Positions 17,412 through 26,356 of a stretch of 64,000 nucleotides of DNA are shown piece by piece; the stretch's first letter is position 1; the number at the start of each line of letters is the position of its first letter. The DNA is taken from contig NZ_JACOFZ010000010.1 in the NCBI RefSeq assembly GCF_014284155.1, positions 1-64,000 on the forward strand. Reading direction: 5' to 3'. A program made the position numbers and the translations under genes. The stretch comes from Affinundibacterium nitidum (GTDB taxonomy: Bacteria; Pseudomonadota; Gammaproteobacteria; Burkholderiales; Burkholderiaceae_D). Under the pieces are notes generated by a model that was not told the DNA's origin, ran no database searches, and saw nothing but the letters and a program-made list of their open reading frames with translations.

Positions 17412-18986
17412 ATGATGAAAACGTTTTTGAAATCTCTTGCGGCCATCGCCTTAACGGTAACGATGAGTCAAGCAAGTTTGGCATGGGCGGATGACGCTAG
17501 TGCCTCAGCATCTGCGGCCGCTTCGGCACCCGCAGTGGCGGCGGTTGTCGCATCAGCACCAGCTTCGACAGCTGTTGCCGCGCCAGCCTCTGCACCAGCT
17601 GCACCTGAGGCTGCGGCATCGGCTCCAGCAGCGGACGCAGCGGCAGCTCCAGCGCCAACACCAAATAAAGGTGATACAGCATGGATGATGGTAGCAACGC
17701 TATTGGTCATTATGATGGCGATTCCTGGCTTGGCATTGTTCTACGGCGGTTTGGTTCGCTCTAAGAACATGTTGTCGATCTTGTTGCAAGTCTTCATGAT
17801 CTTCGCTGTGATTATTGTTTTGTGGTGCATCTATGGTTATTCATTGGCATTCACAGAAGGTGGTCGCTTCATTGGTAAATTTGACCGCGTCATGTTGGCA
17901 GGCATATTTGACCCAATGAAAGCAACATTCACGACAGCAGCTACTTTCAGCAAGGGTGTGGTAATTCCTGAGTTTGTATTTGCGGCATTCCAAGCGACTT
18001 TCGCGGCGATTACATGCGGACTGATCATTGGTGCATTCGCTGAGCGTGCGAAGTTCAAAGCGGTGTTGTTGTTCATCGTGTTGTGGTTCACATTCAGCTA
18101 TTTGCCTATCGCACACATGGTTTGGTTCTGGACAGGTCCAGATGCGATTAAAGATGCAGCGACATTGGCAACGGAAACAGCAAAAGCAGGTTACCTGTTC
18201 CAAATGGGTGCGCTTGACTTCGCCGGCGGTACCGTGGTGCATATCAATGCTGCGGTTGCAGGTTTGGTTGGTGCCTTCATGATTGGCAAACGGGTTGGTT
18301 ATGGTCGCGAAGCGATGGCGCCACACTCTTTGACGATGACTATGATCGGTGCTTCGATGTTGTGGGTAGGTTGGTTCGGTTTCAATGCAGGTTCTGCATA
18401 CGAAGCAAATGACACAGCCGCTTTAGCCTTTATCAACACTTTATTAGCGACAGCCGCAGCGACCGTATCTTGGGTTTTCGGTGAATGGATCACTAAAGGC
18501 AAACCATCGATGTTGGGTGGCGCGTCTGGTGCGGTAGCCGGTTTGGTCGCGATTACTCCAGCATGTGGTTACGTAGGTCCAACTGGTGCCTTGGTTATCG
18601 GCTTGCTCGCTGGTGTGGTTTGTTTGTGGGGTGTGAACGGTTTGAAACGTTTGCTTGGCGCCGATGATTCTCTCGACGTATTCGGTGTGCATGGCGTTGG
18701 CGGTATCTTAGGTGCTTTGTTGACGGGTGTCTTCGCGTCACCATCCTTGGGCGGCGTGGGTATTTTCGACTACGTCACTAACAAAGGTTCAGCTGATCCT
18801 TACTCCATCGTCGGTCAAGTAACAACACAAGCAACAGCGGTCGGCGTTACGATTTTGTGGTCAGCAGTGGTGTCTATCATTGCCTACAAACTGGTTGATA
18901 TCGTCATTGGTCTGCGCGTACCAGAAGATGAAGAACGCGAAGGCTTGGATATTACTAGCCACGGTGAATCTGCCTATCACTCATAA
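17412..18986 (+). CDS. amtB: Ammonium transporter AmtB
   Basis: From ATG 17412 the product has 524 residues. A signal peptide (1 to about 26, ending SLAWA) is followed by a periplasmic Ala/Ser/Pro-rich linker (about 27-86) and then the eleven-helix Amt core starting DTAWMMVATLLVIMMAIPGLALFYGGLVR. The twin-His pore is visible as GGTVVHINAA and DVFGVHGVGG. AmtB conducts ammonium and is gated by GlnK, encoded just upstream. The long low-complexity linker is about 60 residues, unlike the E. coli protein. A purine-rich GAAGAGAGAGAAA precedes the start. The transcript ends at the terminator at 19025. Confidence 0.95.
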   Translation: MMKTFLKSLAAIALTVTMSQASLAWADDASASASAAASAPAVAAVVASAPASTAVAAPASAPAAPEAAASAPAADAAAAPAPTPNKGDTAWMMVATLLVIMMAIPGLALFYGGLVRSKNMLSILLQVFMIFAVIIVLWCIYGYSLAFTEGGRFIGKFDRVMLAGIFDPMKATFTTAATFSKGVVIPEFVFAAFQATFAAITCGLIIGAFAERAKFKAVLLFIVLWFTFSYLPIAHMVWFWTGPDAIKDAATLATETAKAGYLFQMGALDFAGGTVVHINAAVAGLVGAFMIGKRVGYGREAMAPHSLTMTMIGASMLWVGWFGFNAGSAYEANDTAALAFINTLLATAAATVSWVFGEWITKGKPSMLGGASGAVAGLVAITPACGYVGPTGALVIGLLAGVVCLWGVNGLKRLLGADDSLDVFGVHGVGGILGALLTGVFASPSLGGVGIFDYVTNKGSADPYSIVGQVTTQATAVGVTILWSAVVSIIAYKLVDIVIGLRVPEDEEREGLDITSHGESAYHS

Positions 18987-19024
18987 GATGTAAGCAGATT
19001 AGTAAAAGTTTCTTGGTGGGATTT

Positions 19025-19058
19025 ACGCCTCTCAGATTTCTTGAGAGGCGTTTTTTTT
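19025..19058 (+). terminator. Rho-independent terminator after amtB
   Basis: Stem ACGCCTCTCA (19025-19034) pairs with TGAGAGGCGT (19042-19051) and is followed by eight T residues. Confidence 0.88.
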
Positions 19059-19104
19059 ACCATAGTTGGATGAGCATAAAATACCGCAGGCTTATGGCCC
19101 GCGA

Positions 19105-21996
19105 TTACTCGTCTGGATGAGTCGGTAAAACTAAAGTAATGCGGGTACCATGTCCCACTTCACTTTCTACTTCTATTGTGCCGGCTAACAGATCATTCAC
19201 AATATTGTGGACGATGTTCATACCTAAGCCACTTCCGCCCTGCCCCAATTTTGTGGTGAAGAAGGGATCAAATATGCGACGTAAGTGCTCTCCTTTGATG
19301 CCAAGTCCATTGTCGGTGAATTGAATCCGTATATAGTCAGCATTGATAACTTCTGCAGACAATCGCATGCGACCATGCTCAATGCCCTCAAAGCCATGTA
19401 CTAAGGCATTGTTAATGAAATTAGTGATCACCTGTCCATATGGCCCAGGGTAGCTGTCGATCATGATTTCATCCGGAATGTCGATATCCAGCGTATGTCC
19501 TTGCTTATTGATCCTTCCCTGCATGGTGCGAATAATCTCTTGACTTGTTTTTTGCAAATTAAACTCGCGTCGCTGCTGACTTGTTTGGTCGACCGAAACT
19601 TGTTTAAAGCTGCTAACCAATTCACTAGCCGTCAGTAGATTACGCGTGAGCATATCATTCGCCTCACTTAAGGCACTGGTGAAATGATTTAAACCGGAGC
19701 GCTTCAAGGTCCCTGCTTCGAGTTGAGTTAGAAAGCGAGACGTTTGTTCCTTCAAGGTCGTTGATGTGAGTAAGCAGTTTCCTAAGGGGGTATTGATCTC
19801 GTGGGCAATACCCGCCACCAAAGCGCCGAGCGCGGCTAATTTTTCTTTCGACATTAGCAATTGCTGCGCCGATGACAGTTGTTGATAGGTATCAGCATTA
19901 TCAAACGCGACCGCGGTGTAAGCGGCTAGTGTCGTGAGCATATCGACATGCATTCGCTCAAAGGCATGTACGCCTGAACTTTGCACTGAAATCAAACCAA
20001 GAATTCGACCCTTAATGATGAGAGGAGCGTAGATGAACGATAGTGGATGAAAGCGTTCTTCATTCTCGCGATAAGCTTCGCTTGAGGTGAGCTTATCTAG
20101 CCCTTCTAGGCCGATGTAGTGAATATAGTCTTCGCGTATATCGTTGATATAGATCTCTCTACGATGTTTGATGCACCAAACAGAGAGTAGATCGGGGTCG
20201 TGCATATCGCGATGATAGGGAAGCTGCTTATTTCCATGCACGATATTGCAGGGGAAATCGATACTGTCATGTTCAGGCTTATAAATGCCGATAGAAAATG
20301 CTTCTGCCGGCATCAAACGAATCACATGATGATAAAGCGTGGACATAATACTTTCACGATTCAACTGCGACGTGATCTCGCGACCCAATTCACTGAGAAT
20401 GAAAATATTATTGTGCGCGGTCCGAAGTAGCTCAGTTTGTTGTTGTAATTCTTTAGTTCGTTCGGTAACGCGGTTTTCTAGTTTGTTTTGTGCTTGTTTG
20501 TATTCGTCATGACTCATTACTTGCTGAATCAAGTTAGCGATATGACTGCCAAACAGTACGTCCTCACGGGACCAGCTACGTGGTTGCTTGCAGTTTGCAA
20601 AACTAATGACACCAATTTGTTCACCGTGTATGCGAACTGAAACCTCAAGGATGGAAGAAAGTTCACATCCCGTATAAATCTCACTTAATTCAGTGGCTGC
20701 AGGATGGAGGCGAATATCATGCGCCGCATTTGGTGTTTGTAGCGACTGTACGACCTGAAAGTATTTCAAGTACTGACTCTGTTCAATGGCAGCACCAACC
20801 TTAATTGAAAGCGAGATCTCCGCCGCAGTGGCTACACACTTTAAGCGTTGGCCTTCGCTTTCTTTTAGCCAAAGCACGACAATATCGACTTGTAAAATGG
20901 CGCGCGCCGACAAAGCAATATGGGACAGCGCATCTTCAATACTTTTCTCTTCAAGTTGGCTATCTGAAGACAAGTCGAGCAGAAGTTCGACCGGTGGCTT
21001 TCGCGACAAATCATACTCACGTAATTCGCGAAATTTGTCGACGACAGTAAGCTCAGCGATTTCAGCATTAAATTGGTGGTGTAGTCTGGCGTAGTGCAGC
21101 GCTTTGTGCGGTTCGTCAATTTTTTCGTGGAGACGAGAAAGTGCATCACAACAGTGTGCTTTCTGATGACGTGACTCGATATACTCTGCATGGGCCAGCG
21201 CATCGGAAAAAACTTTGATCGCCTCTTGATATTTGTTTTGTTCGGTATAGATCTCGCCGATAGAATTGGCTGCCATCCCAAGCAGCCATTCATAGCCACA
21301 AGTCTTGGCAAGTCGAATTGCCTGCTCAATTTCTGCTAACGCAAGTTCTGTCCGCCCTTGTTTATGAGCGATGATCCCTAAATGCCACTGGGCCTCGGCG
21401 ATGTATTCTTTGATATTGCCGCGTTGTGCTTGAGTGCGGGCTTGTTCAAATAGCGTTTTTGCGAGTTCAATTTGCCCAATATTTAAACTGTTCACACCGA
21501 GGTTGATCGCTTGCTTACTCTTGAGATAAGGCCTATCGAATTTCTCGAGTAATTTTCCTGCATCCAAATGGAATCGCGCACCAGTCTCCCAATCACCCAG
21601 CGCATCGTAAATTTGACCAAGTCCGATGCGAGCTTCGATATGGACCTCAGCATCGTGCGTGATCTTGCAGAGATCGATACAGCGAGTCCAATATCGGATC
21701 GACTCTTTATAGATTCCTTGCGTGTATCGTATACGACCGATACATAGCATGAGGCGCCCAGCTTGGTAAGGTAAATGGTGAGCTTCAGCTTCTTGCAGAC
21801 TTGCTTCAAGCTGATTAATTAATTGTACAGCTTGCCCTAGCCGCTCCTCAATGAAGAACCGACGTGCAAGGGCGTTCAGAGCAATCTTAATGTCGTTCGC
21901 ATTGCGTGCCCGAAGCTCTAAACGTTCAAACATTACCTTCGCCAATAGAGGATGGCGTCTGGCGCAGTGTTCAATCCGTTGTAAGGCTTCATTCAT
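19105..21996 (-). CDS. Cytosolic TPR-GAF-GAF hybrid histidine kinase (orphan)
   Basis: A 963-residue protein without signal peptide or membrane helices. Residues about 20-330 form tetratricopeptide-type helical repeats (for example RLMLCIGRIRYTQGIYKESIRYW and NSIGEIYTEQNKYQEAIKVF). Two GAF domains follow (about 340-495 and 540-705) separated by a coiled coil, then HisKA with H732 in GALVAGIAHEINTPLGN and an ATPase domain with SYPGPYGQVITNFINNALVHGF, DNGLGI and GQGGSGLGMNIV. There is no receiver domain and no regulator gene nearby. The GAF-kinase half is close to that of the propeller kinase at 55641-59594. The TPR part resembles sensor modules that detect protein partners; ligand unknown. Confidence 0.88.
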   Translation of the reverse strand: MNEALQRIEHCARRHPLLAKVMFERLELRARNANDIKIALNALARRFFIEERLGQAVQLINQLEASLQEAEAHHLPYQAGRLMLCIGRIRYTQGIYKESIRYWTRCIDLCKITHDAEVHIEARIGLGQIYDALGDWETGARFHLDAGKLLEKFDRPYLKSKQAINLGVNSLNIGQIELAKTLFEQARTQAQRGNIKEYIAEAQWHLGIIAHKQGRTELALAEIEQAIRLAKTCGYEWLLGMAANSIGEIYTEQNKYQEAIKVFSDALAHAEYIESRHQKAHCCDALSRLHEKIDEPHKALHYARLHHQFNAEIAELTVVDKFRELREYDLSRKPPVELLLDLSSDSQLEEKSIEDALSHIALSARAILQVDIVVLWLKESEGQRLKCVATAAEISLSIKVGAAIEQSQYLKYFQVVQSLQTPNAAHDIRLHPAATELSEIYTGCELSSILEVSVRIHGEQIGVISFANCKQPRSWSREDVLFGSHIANLIQQVMSHDEYKQAQNKLENRVTERTKELQQQTELLRTAHNNIFILSELGREITSQLNRESIMSTLYHHVIRLMPAEAFSIGIYKPEHDSIDFPCNIVHGNKQLPYHRDMHDPDLLSVWCIKHRREIYINDIREDYIHYIGLEGLDKLTSSEAYRENEERFHPLSFIYAPLIIKGRILGLISVQSSGVHAFERMHVDMLTTLAAYTAVAFDNADTYQQLSSAQQLLMSKEKLAALGALVAGIAHEINTPLGNCLLTSTTLKEQTSRFLTQLEAGTLKRSGLNHFTSALSEANDMLTRNLLTASELVSSFKQVSVDQTSQQRREFNLQKTSQEIIRTMQGRINKQGHTLDIDIPDEIMIDSYPGPYGQVITNFINNALVHGFEGIEHGRMRLSAEVINADYIRIQFTDNGLGIKGEHLRRIFDPFFTTKLGQGGSGLGMNIVHNIVNDLLAGTIEVESEVGHGTRITLVLPTHPDE

Positions 21997-22174
21997 AGAC
22001 TAGGTTCTTTAGTTTGAGACAGGTATTTTCATGTGCTGCTAATTGTTCGTCCGAAAACGGCTAGTTCTTTTTGGATCATTCACGTATAACGGCAATATAT
22101 TACTCTTGGCGTAGGTTCGAGAAGTAAGAATGCAGTAAAAAACCGCGAAATGACGATATTTAACTTTGACCTTT

Positions 22175-23626
22175 ATGCATCAACATTCTGAATACTATAG
22201 AGCGATGACGGCCAAAGACGCACGTTTTGACGGTGTGTTTTTTGCGGGCATTAAAACAACGGGCATTTACTGCCGACCGATTTGCCGAGTGAAGACACCA
22301 AAAGAAGAATCTTGTCTTTTCTTTAGCACACAAGCCGCAGCAGAGGCCGCGGGCTTTCGACCATGCTTACGATGTAGACCAGAGTTAGCACCGTATGCTT
22401 TACAGCAGAATTTGGCTCACGCGATTTGGCGCAAGATCGCCGCAGGCGTATTGAACGAGAGTAGCGTTGAAGAATTTGCACAACAGATTGGGCTGTCATC
22501 ACGCCAGTTGCGTCGAGTTTTGGTTCAGGAATTTGGTGTAAGTCCAGTTGAATTAGCACAAACTCAGCGTTTGCTTTTTGCGAAGAAATTAATTCAAGAG
22601 ACAGCGTTATCGATGACTGAAATTGCATTCGTCGCTGGCTTCGGTAGCGTGCGCCGGTTTAATGCTCTGTTCGAATCTCGTTATCAAATGACACCAGCCT
22701 CGATTCGGCGCACTGCACAACCATCTTCTGGCGAGCTGGTATTACGTTTAGCTTATCGCCCTCCTTATGCATGGCAGGAGTTACTGAGTTATTTGAAGGG
22801 GCGCGCGATGCTTGGGCTAGAAGAGGTTGATCTTGAACATTCTTGCTACATGCGTACCGTTAAGATCGGCGATGCGAGCGGTTGGATTCGCGTTAGCCAT
22901 TTATCAGCAAGCCAGCAGCTTTTGGTATCTGTTTCCTCTGGTCTGCACAAAGTGTTAATGCCCTTAATCGAAGGTGTACGAAATCAGTTTGATTTAGAGG
23001 CAAATCCGGCCATGATTTCTCAGCATCTGCAACAAGATCCATTGTTAGCGAACCAGCTCGATAGAACCCCTGGCCTGCGTGTACCCGGCGCCTTCGACGC
23101 ATTTGAGCTTGCAATTAGAGCGATTTTAGGACAGCAGGTTAGCGTTGCCGGGGCGACCACGGTGGCTGGAAGGCTCGTGCGTGAATTTGGTGAGCCCGTA
23201 ACAAGCCCTTGGTCGAGTTTGTCTTTTCACTTCCCAAAGCCCCAGATCTTGGCAAATGCAAGTGTTGATCAAATTGCTGGTTTGGGTATGCCAGGTAAAC
23301 GTGCAGCGACAATTCAAAGCTTCGCTGCCTTTACCGTAAATGGAGGGCTCAATTTTGCCCCTGGCTTGCCACTCGATGAAGTTATTCGAACCTTGAAGTC
23401 TTTGCCGGGGATAGGAGAATGGACCGCGCAATACATAGCGATGCGGGCCCTGCGCTTTCCAAACGCCTTTCCTGCTGGTGATTTGGGCCTGCAAAAAGCA
23501 GTTACTTCAGAAGGGGAAGCTCGTTGCAATGAGAAACTGTTGCTCCAGAAATCGCAGCGTTGGGCGCCATGGCGGTCGTATGCGGCATTGCTGTTGTGGC
23601 AGTCGCTTGCAGTGACAACTGAATAA
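22175..23626 (+). CDS. alkA: Ada-type regulator / AlkA-type DNA glycosylase fusion
   Basis: The 483-residue protein joins three parts. Residues 1-80 are the Ada metal-binding domain with YCRPICR and PCLRCRPELAP supplying four Cys, one of which takes the methyl group from phosphotriesters. Residues about 85-180 form an AraC-type helix-turn-helix region (IGLSSRQLRRVLVQEFGVSPVEL). Residues about 185-480 are the AlkA N-terminal and HhH-GPD glycosylase domains, with LPGIGEWTAQYIAMRALRFPNAFPAGDLGL and the catalytic Asp in GDLG. It senses alkylation damage and removes alkylated bases. ATG 22175 is chosen over TTG 22166. ogt follows after 27 bp. Confidence 0.93.
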   Translation: MHQHSEYYRAMTAKDARFDGVFFAGIKTTGIYCRPICRVKTPKEESCLFFSTQAAAEAAGFRPCLRCRPELAPYALQQNLAHAIWRKIAAGVLNESSVEEFAQQIGLSSRQLRRVLVQEFGVSPVELAQTQRLLFAKKLIQETALSMTEIAFVAGFGSVRRFNALFESRYQMTPASIRRTAQPSSGELVLRLAYRPPYAWQELLSYLKGRAMLGLEEVDLEHSCYMRTVKIGDASGWIRVSHLSASQQLLVSVSSGLHKVLMPLIEGVRNQFDLEANPAMISQHLQQDPLLANQLDRTPGLRVPGAFDAFELAIRAILGQQVSVAGATTVAGRLVREFGEPVTSPWSSLSFHFPKPQILANASVDQIAGLGMPGKRAATIQSFAAFTVNGGLNFAPGLPLDEVIRTLKSLPGIGEWTAQYIAMRALRFPNAFPAGDLGLQKAVTSEGEARCNEKLLLQKSQRWAPWRSYAALLLWQSLAVTTE

Positions 23627-23653
23627 ATCGACTTTTAAATTGAGAGCAAATAT

Positions 23654-24148
23654 ATGTCATTGAAATATCTTCATTACCCTAGTCCAATTGGCCGCCTTAG
23701 CCTATTGGGTAGCGATTGCTTCCTGCATGGTGTGTTTTTTGAAGAACATCGCCATCATGTGCCTGACCCCAGTTGGCAACAAGATCTTGCTCATCCTATC
23801 TTGCAGCGAACGCAGAGCCAATTGACGGAGTACTTTGCGGGACGAAGATTTCAATTTGATCTTCCATTAGCGCCAGGCCTCGGCACTGCATTTCAACAAC
23901 AAGTTTGGGCTGCATTAGTGCAAATACCGTTTGCACAGACGACTAGCTATGGTGCACTTGCACAAAGTATAGGTAAGCCTAAAGCAGTGCGGGCTTTAGG
24001 TGCAGCGAATGGCCGCAACCCTTTTTCCATTATTGTGCCTTGTCATAGAGTGATTGCTGCTAACGGCGATTTGCATGGCTATGCGGGAGGCCTCGATAAA
24101 AAGCAATATTTGCTCGATCTTGAAAAAAGAACATTAAAAATAGATTAA
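23654..24148 (+). CDS. ogt: Methylated-DNA-protein-cysteine methyltransferase
   Basis: The 164-residue suicide methyltransferase has the acceptor motif IVPCHRVIAANGDLHGYAGG in the C-terminal half and the helix-turn-helix region TTSYGALAQSIGKPKAVRALGAANGRNP before it. It transfers alkyl groups from O6-alkylguanine to its own cysteine. It is co-oriented with, and 27 bp from, the Ada-AlkA fusion, together covering phosphotriester, N-alkyl and O6-alkyl damage. Confidence 0.95.
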   Translation: MSLKYLHYPSPIGRLSLLGSDCFLHGVFFEEHRHHVPDPSWQQDLAHPILQRTQSQLTEYFAGRRFQFDLPLAPGLGTAFQQQVWAALVQIPFAQTTSYGALAQSIGKPKAVRALGAANGRNPFSIIVPCHRVIAANGDLHGYAGGLDKKQYLLDLEKRTLKID

Positions 24149-24211
24149 ATGATCATGAATTCGAGGGAAATAGTGATCGAAAAGATATGATATTCCGGTC
24201 GATACAAACAA

Positions 24212-24231
24212 TTTTGGTGCAATGCACAAAA
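24212..24231. promoter_or_regulatory. Phasin promoter box 1 (PhaR-like operator)
   Basis: TTTTGGTGCAATGCACAAAA contains the palindrome GTGCA-A-TGCAC. It sits just upstream of the -35 hexamer of phaP. PhaR, the PHB-binding repressor of PHB producers, is known to bind TGC-rich palindromes; the assignment to PhaR is inference. Confidence 0.5.
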
Positions 24232-24236
24232 AAAGC

Positions 24237-24264
24237 TTGACGCCTAAAAAATAGTCAGTAGAAT
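24237..24264 (+). promoter_or_regulatory. Sigma-70 promoter of the phasin gene
   Basis: TTGACG (24237-24242) and TAGAAT (24259-24264) are separated by 16 bp. Transcription would start near 24271, inside box 2, about 88 bases before the phasin start codon. Confidence 0.7.
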
Positions 24265-24267
24265 AGA

Positions 24268-24289
24268 TTTTGTTGCGGTGCACCAAAGG
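24268..24289. promoter_or_regulatory. Phasin promoter box 2 (PhaR-like operator)
   Basis: TTTTGTTGCGGTGCACCAAA covers the predicted start point. Its core TGCGGTGCA lies 56 bp downstream of the core of box 1, so the two boxes bracket the promoter. A shared pattern TTTGnTGCnnTGC is also seen at 10481-10500. Confidence 0.5.
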
Positions 24290-24358
24290 TAATTTTTAGG
24301 ATTCACTGCCAATTTGACTTAAATCTTTTTGAACACAATTCATTTACCGGAGCATTCC

Positions 24359-24919
24359 ATGTACACAACACCAGAACAATTCCTCGCCGCTTCTAAAAAC
24401 GGTTTTGAGGCACAATTCGCCGCTTTGACAGCATTGAACAAAAAAGCTTTCGAAGGTTTCGAACAATTCGTATCTTTGAATGTTAACGCTGCTAAAGCAA
24501 CATTCGAAGAAAGCACAGCAGCAGCTCAACAATTGGTTAGCGCTAAAGATGCACAAGAATTCTTCAACTTGACAACAGCTCAAGCAAAACCAAACGCAGA
24601 AAAAGCATTGGCATATGGCCGTCATTTGGCAACAATCACTTCTGCAACTCAACAAGAATTCACTAAAGCAGTTGAAGCGCACATCGCTGAAACAAACGCT
24701 AAAGTGATCTCTTTGATCGACGAAGTAACTAAAAATGCACCAGCAGGTTCCGAACAAGCTGTTACAGCATTGAAAACAGTGGTTGGCAATATCAACGCTG
24801 GTTACGAACAATTGTCTAAAACAACAAAGCAAGCTGTTGCAACTTTGGAAGAAAACCTCGCTAACGCGACTAAGCAATTCACACAAGCAGCAGAAAAAAC
24901 AACTGCAAAGAAAAAATAA
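24359..24919 (+). CDS. phaP: Phasin, PHB-granule-associated protein
   Basis: The 186-residue protein starts MYTTPEQFLAASKNGFEAQFAALTAL and is helical, Ala/Gln/Lys-rich, with no signal peptide; this is the TIGR01841-type phasin of Burkholderiales. Phasins coat polyhydroxybutyrate granules and stop them from merging. ATG 24359 has CCGGAG upstream and matches the usual family start; a longer frame from 24329 is less likely. Codon use is strongly biased, as expected for an abundant protein. The gene is monocistronic with its own terminator and two operator-like boxes at its promoter. Confidence 0.93.
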   Translation: MYTTPEQFLAASKNGFEAQFAALTALNKKAFEGFEQFVSLNVNAAKATFEESTAAAQQLVSAKDAQEFFNLTTAQAKPNAEKALAYGRHLATITSATQQEFTKAVEAHIAETNAKVISLIDEVTKNAPAGSEQAVTALKTVVGNINAGYEQLSKTTKQAVATLEENLANATKQFTQAAEKTTAKKK

Positions 24920-24960
24920 TTTGGACCTTGTTCAAATGAATTTGTTCTAAGTAGTAGAAA

Positions 24961-24992
24961 AAGCTCCCGTTCCCCCCGGGAGCTTTTTTTTG
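24961..24992 (+). terminator. Rho-independent terminator of phaP
   Basis: AAGCTCCCG (24961-24969) pairs with CGGGAGCTT (24977-24985) around a 7-base loop, followed by a run of T. Confidence 0.9.
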
Positions 24993-25115
24993 TCCAAAAA
25001 TTGGGTGTTAGTCCGATTAACACAAACAATTGGCGGCTTTTGCAGCACTTAATCGAAGTCTGGTGTAATCTATCGCATCCCATCCACTCACCTTTTCTCT
25101 ATAGAGGAGTTTCAC

Positions 25116-26294
25116 ATGCAAGAAGTTGTAATCGTTGCCGCAGGACGTACCGCGGTTGGCAAGTTTGGTGGTTCCCTGGCAAAAGTACCAGCATCTGATT
25201 TGGGTGCGCATGTGATTAAAGGCTTGTTGGCGAAGACAGGTTTGAGTGGTGCGGCGGTGAGTGAAGTGATTTTGGGCCAAGTGTTGGCGGCCGGCGCTGG
25301 TCAAAATCCAGCACGTCAGGCGGTGATTCGCTCTGGTTTGCCAAACGTAGTTCCTGCGATGACAATCAACAAAGTCTGCGGCAGCGGTTTGAAAGCAACG
25401 CATTTGGCTGCTCAAGCGATTATGGCTGGCGACGCCGAAATCGTCATCGCTGGTGGCCAAGAAAACATGAGTGCTTCACCCCATGTTTTGAACGGTTCCC
25501 GTGATGGTTTCCGTATGGGCGATGCGAAGTTGGTTGATACCATGATCGTTGATGGTTTATGGGATGCCTATAACAACTACCACATGGGCATTACTGCGGA
25601 AAACGTCGCGAAGAAGCATGGCATTACGCGTGAAGAACAAGATCAATTCGCTGTTGAATCACAAAATAAAGCAGAAGCCGCGCAAAAAGCAGGTAAGTTT
25701 GTTGACGAAATTATCCCTTACGAAATCGTCACCAAAAAAGGTACGACTGTGTTCGATACTGATGAATTTATCAAACATGGCACAACACTGGAATCCTTGG
25801 CAGCTCTGCGCCCAGCTTTCGATAAAGCAGGTACGGTCACTGCGGGTAATGCCTCTGGTTTGAACGATGGTGCTGCAGCGGTCATCATGATGTCAGCTAA
25901 AAAAGCAGCCGAGCTGGGTCTGCCGGTATTGGCGCGCATTAAAGCCTATGCATCTGCCGGTATCGATCCAACCATCATGGGTTTAGGCCCTGTTCCAGCA
26001 TCGCAATTGTGCTTGAAAAAAGCAGGTTGGACGCACGAAGAAGTCGACCTGATGGAAATCAACGAAGCCTTTGCTGCGCAAGCAATTGGTGTGAATCGTG
26101 AAATGGGTTGGGACACGAACAAGATCAACGTCAATGGCGGCGCAATTGCGATCGGCCATCCTATTGGCGCCTCAGGTTGCCGTATCCTGGTCAGCTTGAT
26201 TCACGAAATGATTCGTCGTGATGCGAAAAAAGGTTTGGCGAGTTTGTGTATTGGTGGCGGTATGGGTGTGGCGCTGGCCGTTGAACGTGATTAA
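25116..26294 (+). CDS. phaA: Acetyl-CoA C-acetyltransferase (beta-ketothiolase)
   Basis: The 392-residue enzyme has all three catalytic residues at the positions of the Zoogloea PhaA enzyme: C88 in [12 protein letters not shown]348 in GHPIGASG and C378 in CIGGGMG. It condenses two acetyl-CoA to acetoacetyl-CoA, the first step of PHB synthesis, and can also run in reverse. ATG 25116 follows TAGAGGAGTTTCAC, a good ribosome-binding site. It is next to the phasin gene but separated from it by a terminator; the reductase and synthase genes are not in the window. A catabolic AtoB role cannot be excluded. Confidence 0.92.
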   Translation: MQEVVIVAAGRTAVGKFGGSLAKVPASDLGAHVIKGLLAKTGLSGAAVSEVILGQVLAAGAGQNPARQAVIRSGLPNVVPAMTINKVCGSGLKATHLAAQAIMAGDAEIVIAGGQENMSASPHVLNGSRDGFRMGDAKLVDTMIVDGLWDAYNNYHMGITAENVAKKHGITREEQDQFAVESQNKAEAAQKAGKFVDEIIPYEIVTKKGTTVFDTDEFIKHGTTLESLAALRPAFDKAGTVTAGNASGLNDGAAAVIMMSAKKAAELGLPVLARIKAYASAGIDPTIMGLGPVPASQLCLKKAGWTHEEVDLMEINEAFAAQAIGVNREMGWDTNKINVNGGAIAIGHPIGASGCRILVSLIHEMIRRDAKKGLASLCIGGGMGVALAVERD

Positions 26295-26313
26295 GTTTGC
26301 GTAAAAAGTATTG

Positions 26314-26354
26314 AAAAGGCCCGCATACCTCTGACAGTATGCGGGCCTTTTTTT
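26314..26354. terminator. Terminator between phaA and the M48 protease gene
   Basis: AAAAGGCCCGCATAC (26314-26328) pairs with GTATGCGGGCCTTTT (26337-26351) and continues into T residues; the A run on the left lets it work for the converging minus-strand operon too. Confidence 0.92.
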
Positions 26355-26356
26355 GC

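Noticed and set aside
17468-17710. Ala-rich antisense frames opposite the amtB linker
   Set aside because: Low-complexity GC-rich DNA keeps several frames open; only the sense frame joins signal peptide and Amt core.
24344-24886. 180-codon minus-strand frame rich in Cys and Phe
   Set aside because: Antisense to the phasin gene; it is open only because of the repetitive GCA/CAA/AAA codon use of that gene.
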